Assembly (NCBI GenBank): GCA_947165595.1
Contig: CAMVAV010000017.1
Location: 1-38,258, forward strand
From: an uncultured Clostridia bacterium
GTDB lineage: Bacteria; Bacillota; Clostridia; Oscillospirales; Oscillospiraceae
Reading direction: 5' to 3'
DNA length: 38,258 bases
The position numbers and the translations under genes were made by a program. Positions 1 through 16,959 of this stretch are shown one piece after another (within the stretch, counting starts at the first letter, position 1; every line of letters begins with the position of its first letter). The notes under the pieces were generated by a model. That model was not told where the DNA came from and made no database searches. It saw only the letters and a program-made list of their open reading frames with translations.

Positions 1-2804
<2,804 letters not shown>

Positions 2805-2824
2805 GAAAGGGGAGGAACAGCATT

Positions 2825-6595
<3,771 letters not shown>

Positions 6596-6642
6596 GAGGC
6601 AGCTGGGAGCTCCCGGCACGCCGATCCATGTCAGATTAACCG

Positions 6643-6675
6643 AAAATCCCGTCCGAAAGGGCGGGATTTTCTATA
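6643..6675 (+). terminator. Intrinsic terminator after rpoC
   Basis: A 9-bp perfect stem (AAAATCCCG at 6643-6651 with CGGGATTTT at 6662-6670) extends inward by three more pairs (one a wobble) to a GAAA tetraloop. It is followed by a short U-rich tract. It separates rpoBC transcription from the str operon. Confidence 0.85.
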
Positions 6676-6683
6676 AATAATTC

Positions 6684-6712
6684 TTGACTCCGGCTGCGTT
6701 TTATGTTATAAT
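6684..6712 (+). promoter_or_regulatory. Strong sigma-A promoter of the str operon (rpsL-rpsG-fusA)
   Basis: TTGACT (6684-6689), a 17-bp spacer and a perfect TATAAT (6707-6712). A TGT just before the -10 box makes it an extended -10. The predicted transcript would start near 6719, so a 5-bp hairpin (GCGTG 6721-6725 with CACGC 6732-6736) would sit at the extreme 5' end of the mRNA, where it could stabilise it. That last point is inference. Confidence 0.9.
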
Positions 6713-6763
6713 CCCGCTCTGCGTGGTGTCTCACGCAAAAAATGATAAGAAAGGAGAACATGA

Positions 6764-7180
6764 ATGCCTACTTTTAATCAGCTGGTGCGCAAGGGCAGAG
6801 AGAAGGGTTCCTACAAGTCCACCGCTCCCGCGCTGCAGTACGGCCTGAACACGCTCAAGAACCGTCAGACCGACCTCAGCTCCCCGCAGAAGCGCGGCGT
6901 CTGCACCGCGGTCCGTACCGCGACGCCGAAGAAGCCGAACTCCGCCCTCCGTAAGATCGCCCGTGTGCGTCTTACCAACGGCTACGAGGTCACGGCCTAC
7001 ATTCCCGGCGTGGGCCACTCCCTGCAGGAGCACTCCGTCGTGATGATCCGCGGCGGCCGTGTGAAGGACCTCCCCGGCGTGCGTTACCACATCATCCGCG
7101 GCACGCTTGATGCCCAGGGCGTCGACGGCCGCAGACAGGGCCGCTCCAAGTACGGCGCCAAGCGCCCGAAGCAGAAGTAA
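6764..7180 (+). CDS. rpsL: Small ribosomal subunit protein uS12
   Basis: uS12 (138 aa) sits at the decoding centre of the 30S subunit and affects translational accuracy; mutations at conserved Lys residues give streptomycin resistance in many bacteria. The hallmark segments [10 protein letters not shown] and [15 protein letters not shown] are present, followed by a [17 protein letters not shown] block that holds the second streptomycin-relevant Lys. The residues look wild type. The length matches the family. The start is supported by AAAGGAG about 8 nt upstream of the ATG. It is the first gene of the str operon behind a near-consensus promoter, with rpsG 128 bp downstream. Confidence 0.98.
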   Translation: MPTFNQLVRKGREKGSYKSTAPALQYGLNTLKNRQTDLSSPQKRGVCTAVRTATPKKPNSALRKIARVRLTNGYEVTAYIPGVGHSLQEHSVVMIRGGRVKDLPGVRYHIIRGTLDAQGVDGRRQGRSKYGAKRPKQK

Positions 7181-7196
7181 GCCCCAAAAGTAGCTT

Positions 7197-7242
7197 TGCC
7201 AAATTGTGTTCTCTATCATCCGTAGATAAACCCTCTTTGGCA
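7197..7242 (+). other. Inverted repeat in the rpsL-rpsG intergenic region
   Basis: TGCCAAA (7197-7203) is complementary to TTTGGCA (7236-7242), enclosing about 32 nt that can form a smaller inner helix. In E. coli, S7 represses its own operon by binding the S12-S7 intergenic RNA. Whether this structure plays that role here is only a guess. There is no poly-U, so it is not a terminator. Confidence 0.3.
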
Positions 7243-7308
7243 GGCAAAACACCCTGAAAAACGGGTGAGTACCGATGACATCATTTTATAATGAAGGAGG
7301 GAAGCATA

Positions 7309-7779
7309 GTGCCCAGAAGAGGTAATGTTCCCAAAAGAGAAGTTCTGCCCGATCCTATGTACAACAGCGTACTGGTGACCAAGCTCGTCAACTCCATCAT
7401 GCTCGACGGCAAGAAGGGCGTTGCGCAGAAGGTCGTCTACGGCGCTTTTGACACGATCAAGGAGAAGACGGGCAACGAGCCCCTGGACGTGTTCACGCAG
7501 GCGCTCGAAAACATTATGCCGAGCCTTGAGGTCAAGGCGCGCCGCGTCGGCGGCGCGACCTATCAGGTCCCGATGGAGGTCCGTCCGGTCCGCCGTCAGA
7601 CCCTCGGCCTTCGCTGGCTGACCAGCTACGCGCGCGCGCGCGGCGAGCGCACCATGGCGGAGCGCCTGGCCGGCGAGATCATGGACGCTGCCAACAACAC
7701 CGGCAACGCCGTGAAGAAGCGCGAGGATACCCACAAGATGGCTGAGTCCAACAAGGCTTTCGCGCACTTCCGCTGGTAA
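7309..7779 (+). CDS. rpsG: Small ribosomal subunit protein uS7
   Basis: uS7 (156 aa, the canonical bacterial length) nucleates assembly of the 30S head by binding the 3' domain of 16S rRNA. The N-terminus [15 protein letters not shown] and the [18 protein letters not shown] block identify it. The upstream ATG at 7291 is in frame, but the GGAGG at 7296-7300 lies between it and GTG 7309. The start is therefore GTG at 7309, which also restores the standard MPRRG N-terminus. It sits between rpsL and fusA; fusA begins 15 bp after its stop, so it is co-transcribed from the rpsL promoter. Confidence 0.97.
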   Translation: MPRRGNVPKREVLPDPMYNSVLVTKLVNSIMLDGKKGVAQKVVYGAFDTIKEKTGNEPLDVFTQALENIMPSLEVKARRVGGATYQVPMEVRPVRRQTLGLRWLTSYARARGERTMAERLAGEIMDAANNTGNAVKKREDTHKMAESNKAFAHFRW

Positions 7780-7794
7780 GGCAGGGTGTAGCAT

Positions 7795-9882
<2,088 letters not shown>

Positions 9883-9890
9883 AATAACTA

Positions 9891-9919
9891 TTGCAAAACC
9901 GCGTAACATATTGTAAAAT
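9891..9919 (+). promoter_or_regulatory. Candidate internal promoter for tuf
   Basis: TTGCAA (9891-9896), a 17-bp spacer and TAAAAT (9914-9919) lie in the AT-rich fusA-tuf gap. EF-Tu is needed in large molar excess over EF-G, so a separate promoter makes sense; the function is inferred. Confidence 0.65.
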
Positions 9920-9979
9920 AGTATTGTTATGCGAAATCGTTCCGATCAACCATGAATCATCTTACAGGAGGATTTTCCA

Positions 9980-11182
9980 ATGGCTAAGCAGAAATTCGAG
10001 CGCACCAAGCCCCACGTAAACATTGGCACCATTGGCCATGTTGACCACGGCAAGACCACGCTGACCGCGGCCATCACCAAGTACCTCGCCTTCTTCGGCA
10101 AGGCCGACTACACCGATTACAGCTCCATCGACAAGGCTCCCGAGGAGCGCGAGCGCGGCATTACGATCAACACCGCTCACGTCGAGTATGAGACCGAAGC
10201 GCGCCACTATGCGCACGTCGACTGCCCGGGCCACGCCGACTATATCAAGAACATGATCACCGGCGCTGCTCAGATGGACGGCGCGATCCTCGTCATCGCC
10301 GCTTCCGACGGCCCCATGGCCCAGACCCGCGAGCACGTCCTGCTCGCCCGTCAGGTCGGCGTGCCCGCCATCGTCGTGTTCCTGAACAAGTGCGATCAGG
10401 TCGACGATGAGGAGCTGCTCGAGCTCGTCGAGATGGAGGTCCGCGAGCTGCTCTCCAGCTACGAGTTCCCCGGCGACGACATCCCCATCATCCGCGGCTC
10501 CGCGCTCAACGCGCTGGTCAGCGAGAGCACCGACCCCAACGCCCCCGAGTATGCCTGCATCAAGGAGCTCATGGACGCGGTCGACAACTATATTCCGACC
10601 CCGCCGCGCGACGACAGCCTGCCCTTCCTGATGCCCGTCGAGGACGTCTTCACGATCTCCGGCCGCGGCACCGTGGCTACCGGCCGTGTTGAGCGTGGTA
10701 TGCTCAAGCTCGGCGAGGAAGTCGAGATCATCGGCCTGACCGACGAGCGCCGCAAGACCGTCGTCACCGGTATCGAGATGTTCCACAAGCTGCTCGACTT
10801 CGCCGAGGCCGGCGACAACGTCGGCACGCTGCTCCGCGGCGTTGCCAAGACCGAGATCGAGCGCGGCCAGGTTCTTGCCAAGCCCGGCACGATCCACCCC
10901 CTCACCAAGTTCGTCGGCCAGGTCTACGTCCTGACCAAGGACGAGGGCGGCCGTCACACCCCGTTCTTCAACAACTATCGTCCGCAGTTCTATTTCCGCA
11001 CCACGGACGTCACCGGCGTCATCACGCTGCCCGAGGGCACCGAGATGTGCATGCCCGGCGACAACGTCGACATGAGCGTTGAGCTGATCACCCCGATCGC
11101 CATCGAGAAGGGCCTCCGCTTCGCTATCCGCGAGGGCGGCCGTACCGTCGGCTCCGGCGTCGTCATCGAGACCAAGGACTAA
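9980..11182 (+). CDS. tuf: Translation elongation factor Tu
   Basis: EF-Tu (400 aa) delivers aminoacyl-tRNA to the ribosome in a GTP-dependent way. The G1 motif GHVDHGKT is at residues 19-26, the DCPGHADY G3 box is near 10217-10240, and NKCD is at 136-139. The switch I segment is intact and ends in [14 protein letters not shown]. The C-terminal beta-barrel domains are complete. The ATG at 9980 follows AGGAGG at 9 nt. It closes the str cluster: a strong terminator follows and no S10 ribosomal protein operon is attached. Confidence 0.98.
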   Translation: MAKQKFERTKPHVNIGTIGHVDHGKTTLTAAITKYLAFFGKADYTDYSSIDKAPEERERGITINTAHVEYETEARHYAHVDCPGHADYIKNMITGAAQMDGAILVIAASDGPMAQTREHVLLARQVGVPAIVVFLNKCDQVDDEELLELVEMEVRELLSSYEFPGDDIPIIRGSALNALVSESTDPNAPEYACIKELMDAVDNYIPTPPRDDSLPFLMPVEDVFTISGRGTVATGRVERGMLKLGEEVEIIGLTDERRKTVVTGIEMFHKLLDFAEAGDNVGTLLRGVAKTEIERGQVLAKPGTIHPLTKFVGQVYVLTKDEGGRHTPFFNNYRPQFYFRTTDVTGVITLPEGTEMCMPGDNVDMSVELITPIAIEKGLRFAIREGGRTVGSGVVIETKD

Positions 11183-11195
11183 GCCTAACGGCTTC

Positions 11196-11234
11196 AACGA
11201 AAGAAAGACAGGCTGCGCCTGTCTTTCTTTCGTT
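11196..11234 (+). terminator. Perfect 18-bp intrinsic terminator after tuf
   Basis: The arms 11196-11213 and 11217-11234 are exactly complementary, with a TGC triloop. The right arm itself is T-rich (CTTTCTTTCG). It ends the str/tuf transcription unit and could also stop minus-strand transcripts arriving from the DUF4830 gene. Confidence 0.9.
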
Positions 11235-11332
11235 TGAGAAAGGTTTTCGCTCCGCTTGCCGCGACTTCGGCGAACAGGCGCGCGGCGCAGGGCGAGGCTT
11301 TTGAGCGCATGCCGTCAGAAATCCCGATCCGT

Positions 11333-11836
11333 TCATTTCGCGTCCGCGGGCGCGAGGTCCTGCGGCGCATTCTGCGGCTCCGGAAAGTCCAGCGGCGCGA
11401 TGAAGCCGTTTTCGCCGGTGCAGATCACGTCTCCGGCGACGATCACGCCGTCGGAGAGGAAAAGGTCCGCCTGACAGGGGCCCGGGTGCGACGGGTGGTT
11501 CGTCACGGTGTAGGTGCAGCGCTCGAGCGTCTGTCCCAGATAGGGCGTCAGGTCGTAGCCCTGCCGCAGCTGCAGCTCGTTGTAGGAGCGGTAGGGCTCG
11601 ACGAGCTCGTCGGGCAGCGTCGTGCGCAGCACCTCGACCGGCTCCGGCACGACCGCCCAGCCGAGGGACTCCAGCCAGGCGACGCGCTGCTCGTTCGTCA
11701 GGAGCAGCGGCTCCGCCTCCGCCTGCTCCGTGCGGGCGTTTTTGAACAGCAGCAGGGCGGCGAGGAGCGCAAAAACGGCGAGCGCGCCCACGAGGAGGCT
11801 CCGGCGGCGCGGCGCCCTTGCGGTGACAATGAACAT
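11333..11836 (-). CDS. DUF4830-domain membrane-anchored protein
   Basis: This 167-aa protein has a short basic N-terminus (TARAPRRRS) followed by one hydrophobic segment at about residues 12-31, which suggests a type II membrane anchor or uncleaved signal. The extracellular part matches the DUF4830 pattern: a NEQRVAWLESLGW helix, then VPEPVEVLRTTLP, YRSYNELQLRQGYDL and a strand-rich end (TYTVTNHP, then DGVIVAGDVIC). DUF4830 has no established function; the proteins are common in gut Clostridia. ATG 11836 is preferred over the upstream in-frame GTG at 11860 because GAAAGGAAG lies about 10 nt before it. It is divergent from the downstream pseudouridine synthase gene, and no convincing promoter was found. 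Confidence 0.75.
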   Translation of the reverse strand: MFIVTARAPRRRSLLVGALAVFALLAALLLFKNARTEQAEAEPLLLTNEQRVAWLESLGWAVVPEPVEVLRTTLPDELVEPYRSYNELQLRQGYDLTPYLGQTLERCTYTVTNHPSHPGPCQADLFLSDGVIVAGDVICTGENGFIAPLDFPEPQNAPQDLAPADAK

Positions 11837-11947
11837 GAGGCAAGCACTTCCTTTCGGCACAGGCTATGCCTTTGCCGGGGAAGATATGACAGAAATCCCG
11901 CGGAGGGCCGCAGCGCCGCCGCGCGGCATGCGGGGAGGAGGAAAACC

Positions 11948-12661
11948 ATGGCAGCGGAACGGCTGGACAAGCTGCTCGCCTCGACGGGACGCTGGTCCCG
12001 CAGCGAGGTCAAGCGCCTCGTGCGCGAGGGGCGCGTGCTCGCGAACGGGCACGCGGCGGCCTCGGCGGAGGAGAAATACGACGGTGAAGCGGTGTTGCTG
12101 ACGGTCGACGGAGAAGAGGTGCGCCTGCGCCGGTTCGTCTATCTCATGCTCAACAAGCCCGCGGGCGTGGTTTCCGCAACAAGCGGCAGGGACGGGAAAA
12201 ACGTGCTCGACCTGCTGCCGGAGGAATACCGAAGGCGGGGGCTTTTCCCCGTGGGGCGGCTGGACAAGGACACGGTGGGGCTGCTGCTGCTCACCGACGA
12301 CGGCGCGCTCGCGCACGAGCTGCTCTCACCGAAAAAACACGTCGACAAGCAGTATTACGCGCGCGTGACGGGCGAGCTGGACGGGGACGATCGCGCTGCC
12401 TTCGCGGAGGGCATGGACTTGGGCGGCGGCTTTCGCTGTCTGCCGGCGGAGCTGAGAATTCTTTCCTCCGGCGCGGAGAGCGAGGCGCTGGTCACCGTCC
12501 GCGAGGGCAAGTTCCATCAGGTCAGGCGCATGTTTTCAAAGCGCGGGAAGTATGTCTTTTACCTGCAGCGCGTCGCCATGGGGCCGCTCAGGCTGGACGA
12601 GTCGCTTGCGCCGGGGGAGTGGCGCGAGCTGAGCGCGGCGGAGGAAAAAATGCTCAAATAG
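11948..12661 (+). CDS. RsuA/RluB-family 16S/23S rRNA pseudouridine synthase
   Basis: This 237-aa enzyme isomerises a uridine in rRNA to pseudouridine. An N-terminal S4 RNA-binding domain (RLDKLLASTGRWSRSEVKRL, about residues 5-50) precedes the catalytic domain. Its signature VGRLDKDTVGLLLLTDDGA includes the catalytic Asp106. Length and motif fit the RsuA type, whose E. coli member modifies U516 of 16S rRNA, but RluB/E/F-type targets cannot be excluded by eye. The frame is open far upstream, but ATG 11948 has GGGGAGGAGG just before it and begins the S4 domain properly. The stop codon lies inside the terminator loop at 12645-12694. Confidence 0.9.
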   Translation: MAAERLDKLLASTGRWSRSEVKRLVREGRVLANGHAAASAEEKYDGEAVLLTVDGEEVRLRRFVYLMLNKPAGVVSATSGRDGKNVLDLLPEEYRRRGLFPVGRLDKDTVGLLLLTDDGALAHELLSPKKHVDKQYYARVTGELDGDDRAAFAEGMDLGGGFRCLPAELRILSSGAESEALVTVREGKFHQVRRMFSKRGKYVFYLQRVAMGPLRLDESLAPGEWRELSAAEEKMLK

Positions 12662-12694
12662 GCAAGTTGCCCAACAAAATCGGGAGCATTTTTT
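12645..12694 (+). terminator. Terminator overlapping the end of the pseudouridine synthase gene
   Basis: AAAAAATGCTC (12645-12655) pairs perfectly over 11 bp with GAGCATTTTTT (12684-12694). The 28-nt loop contains the stop codon and a small GGCAA/TTGCC element. The left arm is coding sequence. Confidence 0.7.
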
Positions 12695-12722
12695 GAACAG
12701 ACCGCCGTGAATGAACGAAATG

Positions 12723-12795
12723 GCCAAAAAATTGAAAAAAATTTGTGGAAAAAAGAAAGAAATGTCTTGCAATGCTCTCGCGTTTCGCGTATAAT
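12723..12795 (+). promoter_or_regulatory. Promoter of the CdaR-type regulator, with A-tract upstream element
   Basis: TTGCAA (12767-12772), 17 bp, and a perfect TATAAT (12790-12795). The stretch from 12723 to 12761 is a run of phased A/T tracts resembling an UP element for the alpha-subunit C-terminal domain. The -35/-10 call is strong; the UP-element role is inferred. Confidence 0.85.
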
Positions 12796-12855
12796 AAGAA
12801 CGATTAGTTGACAGGTTGCACAAATCGCTCGCGTGAAGCGCATGGGAGGAAAGCA

Positions 12856-13950
12856 ATGTCCGGAAGAATGTTTCTCAACGTCGTTTCCCAGCTCAAGGAG
12901 ACGACCGATACGCGGATCGGCGTGATCGACTCGGAGGGTACGGTCATCGCCTGCACCGATCTTCAGGAAATCGGAAAGAAGTGGCCGCAGCTTGTCGCTC
13001 CGATCAACGAGGCGGGGGAGTCCTGCGTCGTGCTGGAGGGCAAGACCTTCAAGCCGCTTTCCGGCTGGGGCGGGCAGTTTGACTTTGCCGCCTATGCCGA
13101 GGGCGAGGACGAGCTCAGCCGGACCGCCTGCGCGATGGCGTCCGTCGCGCTCAACGGCGCAAAGAGCTATTATGAGGAGAAGCATGACAAGACCTCCTTC
13201 GTGAAGAACATCATCTCCGACAATATCCTGCTCAGCGACATCTATCTCCGCGCGAAGGAGCTGCACGTGGACGCGGAGCAGCCGCGGGGCGTGTTCGTCA
13301 TCCGCCGGCGCGACGAGCGGGCGGAGAACGTCACGGTCGACACGATCCAGAGTATCCTGCCCGACCGGCAATCCGGCACCGCGGTCTCGATGGGCGAGAA
13401 CGATATCGTGCTCATCCAGCACGTCGACGCGGAGGCGGAGACGCGCGATCTGGAGAAGATCGCGGCGCAGATCGAGGAGGCGCTGCGCTCAAGCGGCGAG
13501 AGCACGGTCGTCATCGGCATCGGCACCGTGGCGAGCCATCTGCGCGACCTTGCCAAGTCGTACAAGGAGGCGCAGATCGCCATCGAGGTCGGTAAGGTGT
13601 TCGACACGGAGAAGTTCATCATCAACTATGAGAATCTCGGCATCGGCAGGCTCATCTATCAGCTGCCGACGACGCTGTGCGAGATGTTTTTGCAGGAGGT
13701 TTTCAAGAAAAACCCGATCGACGCGCTCGACAAGGAGACGCTCTTCACGATCAACAAGTTCTTTGAGAACAACCTCATCCTCTCCGAGACGGCGCGCAAG
13801 CTCTTTGTTCACCGCAACACACTGGTCTACCGCCTCGAGAAGATCAAAAAGCTCACGGGGCTCGATCTGCGCGAGTTCGACGACGCGATCACCTTCAAGG
13901 TCGCGCTCATGGTCAAGAAATACCTTGCCTCGCGCGGGATCGAGGCGTAA
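12856..13950 (+). CDS. CdaR/PucR-family transcriptional regulator
   Basis: This 364-aa protein has the CdaR layout. It has an N-terminal putative ligand-sensing region (FLNVVSQLKETTDTRIGVID, then CTDLQEIGKKW), a central GGDEF-like fold and a C-terminal PucR-type helix-turn-helix. The HTH lies around residues 305-360 and is recognised by the segments LSETARKLFVHRNTLVYRLE and KIKKLTGLDLREFDDAI. CdaR of E. coli senses sugar diacids; the ligand here is unknown, and no diacid catabolic genes are adjacent. ATG 12856 follows GGGAGGAAAGCA and is preferred over a TTG in frame at 12808, which lies only about 13 bp from the -10 box. It has its own strong promoter and terminator, so it is a single-gene unit. 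Confidence 0.85.
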   Translation: MSGRMFLNVVSQLKETTDTRIGVIDSEGTVIACTDLQEIGKKWPQLVAPINEAGESCVVLEGKTFKPLSGWGGQFDFAAYAEGEDELSRTACAMASVALNGAKSYYEEKHDKTSFVKNIISDNILLSDIYLRAKELHVDAEQPRGVFVIRRRDERAENVTVDTIQSILPDRQSGTAVSMGENDIVLIQHVDAEAETRDLEKIAAQIEEALRSSGESTVVIGIGTVASHLRDLAKSYKEAQIAIEVGKVFDTEKFIINYENLGIGRLIYQLPTTLCEMFLQEVFKKNPIDALDKETLFTINKFFENNLILSETARKLFVHRNTLVYRLEKIKKLTGLDLREFDDAITFKVALMVKKYLASRGIEA

Positions 13951-13969
13951 AACGGAATCGGAACGATCG

Positions 13970-14001
13970 GCGGCGGGGGCGTTCGGCCTCCGCTGCTTTT
14001 T
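13970..14001 (+). terminator. Intrinsic terminator after the CdaR-type gene
   Basis: An 11-pair GC-rich stem (13970-13980 with 13986-13996, two wobbles) carries a GTTCG loop and is followed by five T residues. It isolates the ftsE promoter just downstream. Confidence 0.8.
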
Positions 14002-14022
14002 GCGTGTTGACATAATTTATTC

Positions 14023-14051
14023 TTGCTATTTGCGCATGAGTCCGCTATAAT
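14023..14051 (+). promoter_or_regulatory. Promoter of the ftsE-ftsX-peptidase operon
   Basis: TTGCTA (14023-14028), 17 bp, perfect TATAAT (14046-14051). A consensus TTGACA at 14007 is too far away to be the partner of this -10 box. Predicted start is near 14058, giving a leader of about 40 nt to the GTG start. Confidence 0.8.
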
Positions 14052-14097
14052 ACTACAGGTATTTCCCATGGAAATGGAAAAGGAGGGCGGCGCGCGC

Positions 14098-14775
14098 GTG
14101 ATTCGGCTCAAGGATGTGGAAAAGGAATACGAAAACGGCACCTACGCGCTGCGCGGCATCACGCTGACGATCGAGGACGGGGAGTTCGTTTTTCTGGTGG
14201 GGCCCTCCGGCTCCGGCAAGTCGACAATCATCAAGCTGCTCACGGGCGAGATTCTGCCCACGAGCGGGCGCGTGGTCGTGAACGGCTTCAGCCTGACGAA
14301 GATCTCCGACCGGCAGATCCCGCTGCTGCGCCGCTCCATCGGCGTCATTTTCCAGGATTTCCGCCTGATCGAGAAAAAGACGGTCTATGAGAATCTGAGC
14401 TTTGCGATGCGCGCCGTCGGAGCTTCTCCGCGGACGATCAAGAACCGTATTCCCTATGTGCTCAAGCTCGTGGGGCTGGAGGAAAAGGCGGACCAGTATC
14501 CCTATGAGCTCTCCGGCGGCGAGCAGCAGCGCGTCGGCATTGCGCGCGCGCTCGTCAACAACCCCATTACCATCATTGCCGACGAGCCGACGGCGAACGT
14601 CGACCCCGCGCGCTCGCTGGAGATCATGCGTCTGCTGAACCGGATCAACGAGCTGGGGACGACGGTGGTGGTCGTCACGCACGAGCGCGACCTCGTCAAC
14701 CGCTTTCACAAGCGCGTCGTTTTGCTGGAGGACGGGCTCATCACCGGCGACGGCATAGGCTACGACGCGAAATGA
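14098..14775 (+). CDS. ftsE: Cell-division ABC transporter ATPase FtsE
   Basis: FtsE (225 aa) is the cytoplasmic ATPase of the FtsEX complex, which couples ATP hydrolysis to activation of a periplasmic or extracellular murein hydrolase at the septum. Walker A GPSGSGKST is at residues 35-43, the signature LSGGEQQR at 138-145 and Walker B IIADEP around Asp162/Glu163, followed by a switch His in VVVTHERD. GTG 14098 is preferred: it has AGGAGG about 9 nt upstream and yields the typical MIRLKDVEKEY N-terminus. ATG 14069 is also in frame but lacks a ribosome binding site. ftsX begins 13 bp after the stop. Confidence 0.95.
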   Translation: MIRLKDVEKEYENGTYALRGITLTIEDGEFVFLVGPSGSGKSTIIKLLTGEILPTSGRVVVNGFSLTKISDRQIPLLRRSIGVIFQDFRLIEKKTVYENLSFAMRAVGASPRTIKNRIPYVLKLVGLEEKADQYPYELSGGEQQRVGIARALVNNPITIIADEPTANVDPARSLEIMRLLNRINELGTTVVVVTHERDLVNRFHKRVVLLEDGLITGDGIGYDAK

Positions 14776-14788
14776 GGCGGTGACGGGT

Positions 14789-15682
14789 ATGCAGAGACAC
14801 GATTTCGGATACTTCATCCACGAGGGCGTCAGCAACCTGTTCAGCCATGGGTTCATGTCCTTCGCCGCCATCGGCATCACGGTGGCGTGCCTGCTGATCA
14901 TGGGCACGTTCACGCTGGTGGCGTACAACGCGGAAATGCTGCTCCGAACGCTGGAGAGCGAGTATGAGATTCTCGCCTTTGTCGACGACGGCTGCAACGA
15001 AGCGCAGACAAAGGCGGTGGGCGAGGCGATCGCCAGGCTCGACAACGTCAAGAGCGTCGAATTCATCACGCGCGAGGAGGCCATGGAGGCGTTCGAGGAG
15101 CGCAACCTCGACGAGTACATGCGCCGCAACATTCTGCCTGAGATGTTCCGGGACCGCTATGCGGTGTATGTGAACGACTTGAATCAGGTCAAGCAGACCG
15201 CCGCCGCCGTGGAGGCCGTGGAGGGCATCGGCGAGGGGAACGTCCGTGTGGACGAGGATATCGCCGGCGGCTTCATTCTCGTGCGCGACGTCGCGAGCGC
15301 GGTGAGCCTCGCGCTGATCGCGATATTGCTGGTGGTGTCGGTCTTCATCATATCCAACACGATCCGGCTGACGACCTTCGACCGGCGCGACGAGATCGCC
15401 ATCATGAAGATGGTCGGCGCGACGAACGGCTTCATCCGCTGGCCCTTTGTGTACGAGGGCTTTTTGCTGGGGCTTTTGAGCTCGCTGATCGCCTTCGGGC
15501 TGCAATGGCTGGTCTATGCCTCGGTGGCGAAGGGGATCGAGGCGGCGGATACGCTGCAATTCCTCAGCACCGTGCCGTTCAGCCAAATCTGGAAGCCCGT
15601 GGCGGCGAGCTTCGGCGCGGCGGGCATCATCATCGGCGTGGGCGGCAGCCTGACCGCCATCCGCAAATTCCTGCAAGTCTGA
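14789..15682 (+). CDS. ftsX: Cell-division permease-like protein FtsX
   Basis: FtsX (297 aa) is the membrane partner of FtsE. The expected topology is visible: a cytoplasmic N-terminus, TM1 at about residues 22-45, a large extracellular loop (about 46-165) and three further helices at roughly 165-188, 211-240 and 268-292. The SNTIRLTTFDRRDEIAIMKM and VGATNGFIRWPF segments after TM2 are the conserved coupling region of FtsX/MacB-type permeases. The extracellular loop is the part that normally contacts the hydrolase, and the next gene encodes such a protein. ATG 14789 was chosen because the GAGGCGG upstream is well spaced; a GTG at 14780 sits too close to it. Confidence 0.93.
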   Translation: MQRHDFGYFIHEGVSNLFSHGFMSFAAIGITVACLLIMGTFTLVAYNAEMLLRTLESEYEILAFVDDGCNEAQTKAVGEAIARLDNVKSVEFITREEAMEAFEERNLDEYMRRNILPEMFRDRYAVYVNDLNQVKQTAAAVEAVEGIGEGNVRVDEDIAGGFILVRDVASAVSLALIAILLVVSVFIISNTIRLTTFDRRDEIAIMKMVGATNGFIRWPFVYEGFLLGLLSSLIAFGLQWLVYASVAKGIEAADTLQFLSTVPFSQIWKPVAASFGAAGIIIGVGGSLTAIRKFLQV

Positions 15683-15704
15683 CCGGAAAGGGGGCGCGAC
15701 GCCC

Positions 15705-16937
15705 GTGAATAAGAGGATCCTGCGCGCGGCGCTGTGCGCGCTGTGCCTGCTGGCTCTGCTGCTTGCGGACGCAATGCCCCTGACGCTGACGCGAAACGCC
15801 GCCGCGGTGACGCAGGCGGAGATCGACGCGAAGAAGCAGGACAAGAAAAAGCTGGAGGAGCAGAAGGCGGAGCTGCAATCGCAGCTTCGGGCGCTCCAGC
15901 GCAACAAGAGCGACGCGCTGGCGCAGAAGGAAAACCTCGACACGCAGATCGCGATCATCCGCTCGGAGATCGCCAACACCGAGGAGCAGATCGCTCAGTA
16001 TGAGGAGCTGATCGCGCAGACCAAGGCGGATATCGCCGAGACGCAGCGCAAGCACGAGGAGCAGTACGAGCTGTTCTGCGCCCGCGTGCGGGCGATGGAG
16101 GAGCGCGGCACCGTGTCCTACTGGTCTGTGCTGTTCCACTCGACGAGCTTTTCCGATCTGCTGGCGTCGATGGACTTCATCAACGAGATCATGGAGAGCG
16201 ACCAGCGCGTGATCGAGAATCTGCAGGCGACCGAGATGCAGCTCTCGGCGCAGCAGGAGCAGCTGGAGGGCGAGCTGGCGGAGCAGGAGAGCGTGCGCGA
16301 GGAGCTGACCGCGCGAAATCAGGAGCTGAACGAGCAGCTCGCGGCGGCGCAGAAGCTCATCAGCGACCTGGCCGCGAACGAGGCGGAATATCAGAAGCTG
16401 ATCCGGGAGAAGGAAGCCGCGGCGGAGCGGGAGAAGGACGAGATCGCCCGGCTCTCGCGCGAGCTGGCGGAGCAGCAGGCGAGAGAGGCCGCCGCGCGGG
16501 GCGAGACGGTCAGCGGCGGCACGAAGGGCGGCTACATCTGGCCGTGCAGCAGCCACTACGTCACCTCGCCGCTCGGATCGCGCTACACGGGCATCGCGGG
16601 CGCGTCCACGAACCACATGGGCATCGACATCGGACGCGTGGGCTACTCGACGCAGGTCGTCGCCTCCAAGGCGGGGACGGTCATCATTTCCGCCTACAAC
16701 CGCTATCGCGGCAACTACGTCGTGGTCAGCCACGGCAGCGGCTTCACCACGACCTACCAGCATCTTTCCAAGCGCTCCGTCAACGTGGGCGACAAGGTCG
16801 CGCAGGGACAGGTCGTGGGCATTACGGGCGACACGGGCGTTTCCAGCGGTCCGCATCTGCACTTCGAGATCATGGAAAACGGCCAGATCGTCAACCCGCT
16901 CAACTACCTGACGAACTACATCCGGGGCTGGCGCTGA
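15705..16937 (+). CDS. Coiled-coil M23 (LytM) peptidase, EnvC-like partner of FtsEX
   Basis: This 410-aa exported protein has a signal peptide (basic start, then a Leu/Ala-rich core at about residues 6-24). Long coiled coils follow (about 35-130 and 165-265, rich in Glu/Gln/Lys heptads), and a C-terminal M23/LytM domain spans about 285-405. That order is the EnvC/CwlO-like layout of FtsEX-dependent wall hydrolases or activators. Unlike E. coli EnvC, whose LytM site is degenerate, the zinc ligands look intact: His304 and Asp308 in NHMGID, and His384/His386 in GPHLHFE. It could therefore cut peptide cross-links itself. The start is GTG 15705, with AAAGGGGG upstream. It is 22 bp from ftsX and ends at a strong terminator. 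Confidence 0.9.
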   Translation: MNKRILRAALCALCLLALLLADAMPLTLTRNAAAVTQAEIDAKKQDKKKLEEQKAELQSQLRALQRNKSDALAQKENLDTQIAIIRSEIANTEEQIAQYEELIAQTKADIAETQRKHEEQYELFCARVRAMEERGTVSYWSVLFHSTSFSDLLASMDFINEIMESDQRVIENLQATEMQLSAQQEQLEGELAEQESVREELTARNQELNEQLAAAQKLISDLAANEAEYQKLIREKEAAAEREKDEIARLSRELAEQQAREAAARGETVSGGTKGGYIWPCSSHYVTSPLGSRYTGIAGASTNHMGIDIGRVGYSTQVVASKAGTVIISAYNRYRGNYVVVSHGSGFTTTYQHLSKRSVNVGDKVAQGQVVGITGDTGVSSGPHLHFEIMENGQIVNPLNYLTNYIRGWR

Positions 16938-16959
16938 CGCCGCGGGATATGAAAAAAGG

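Noticed and set aside
7287-7292. TATAAT just before rpsG as a promoter
   Set aside because: It has no matching -35 box and would place the transcript start on or after the ribosome binding site of GTG 7309.
11234-11947. N-terminal extension of the pseudouridine synthase
   Set aside because: The frame is open but runs antisense to the DUF4830 gene, and the S4 domain begins properly at ATG 11948 behind GGAGG.
14069-14097. ATG 14069 as the ftsE start
   Set aside because: No ribosome binding site precedes it, while the GTG at 14098 has AGGAGG and gives the standard FtsE N-terminus.
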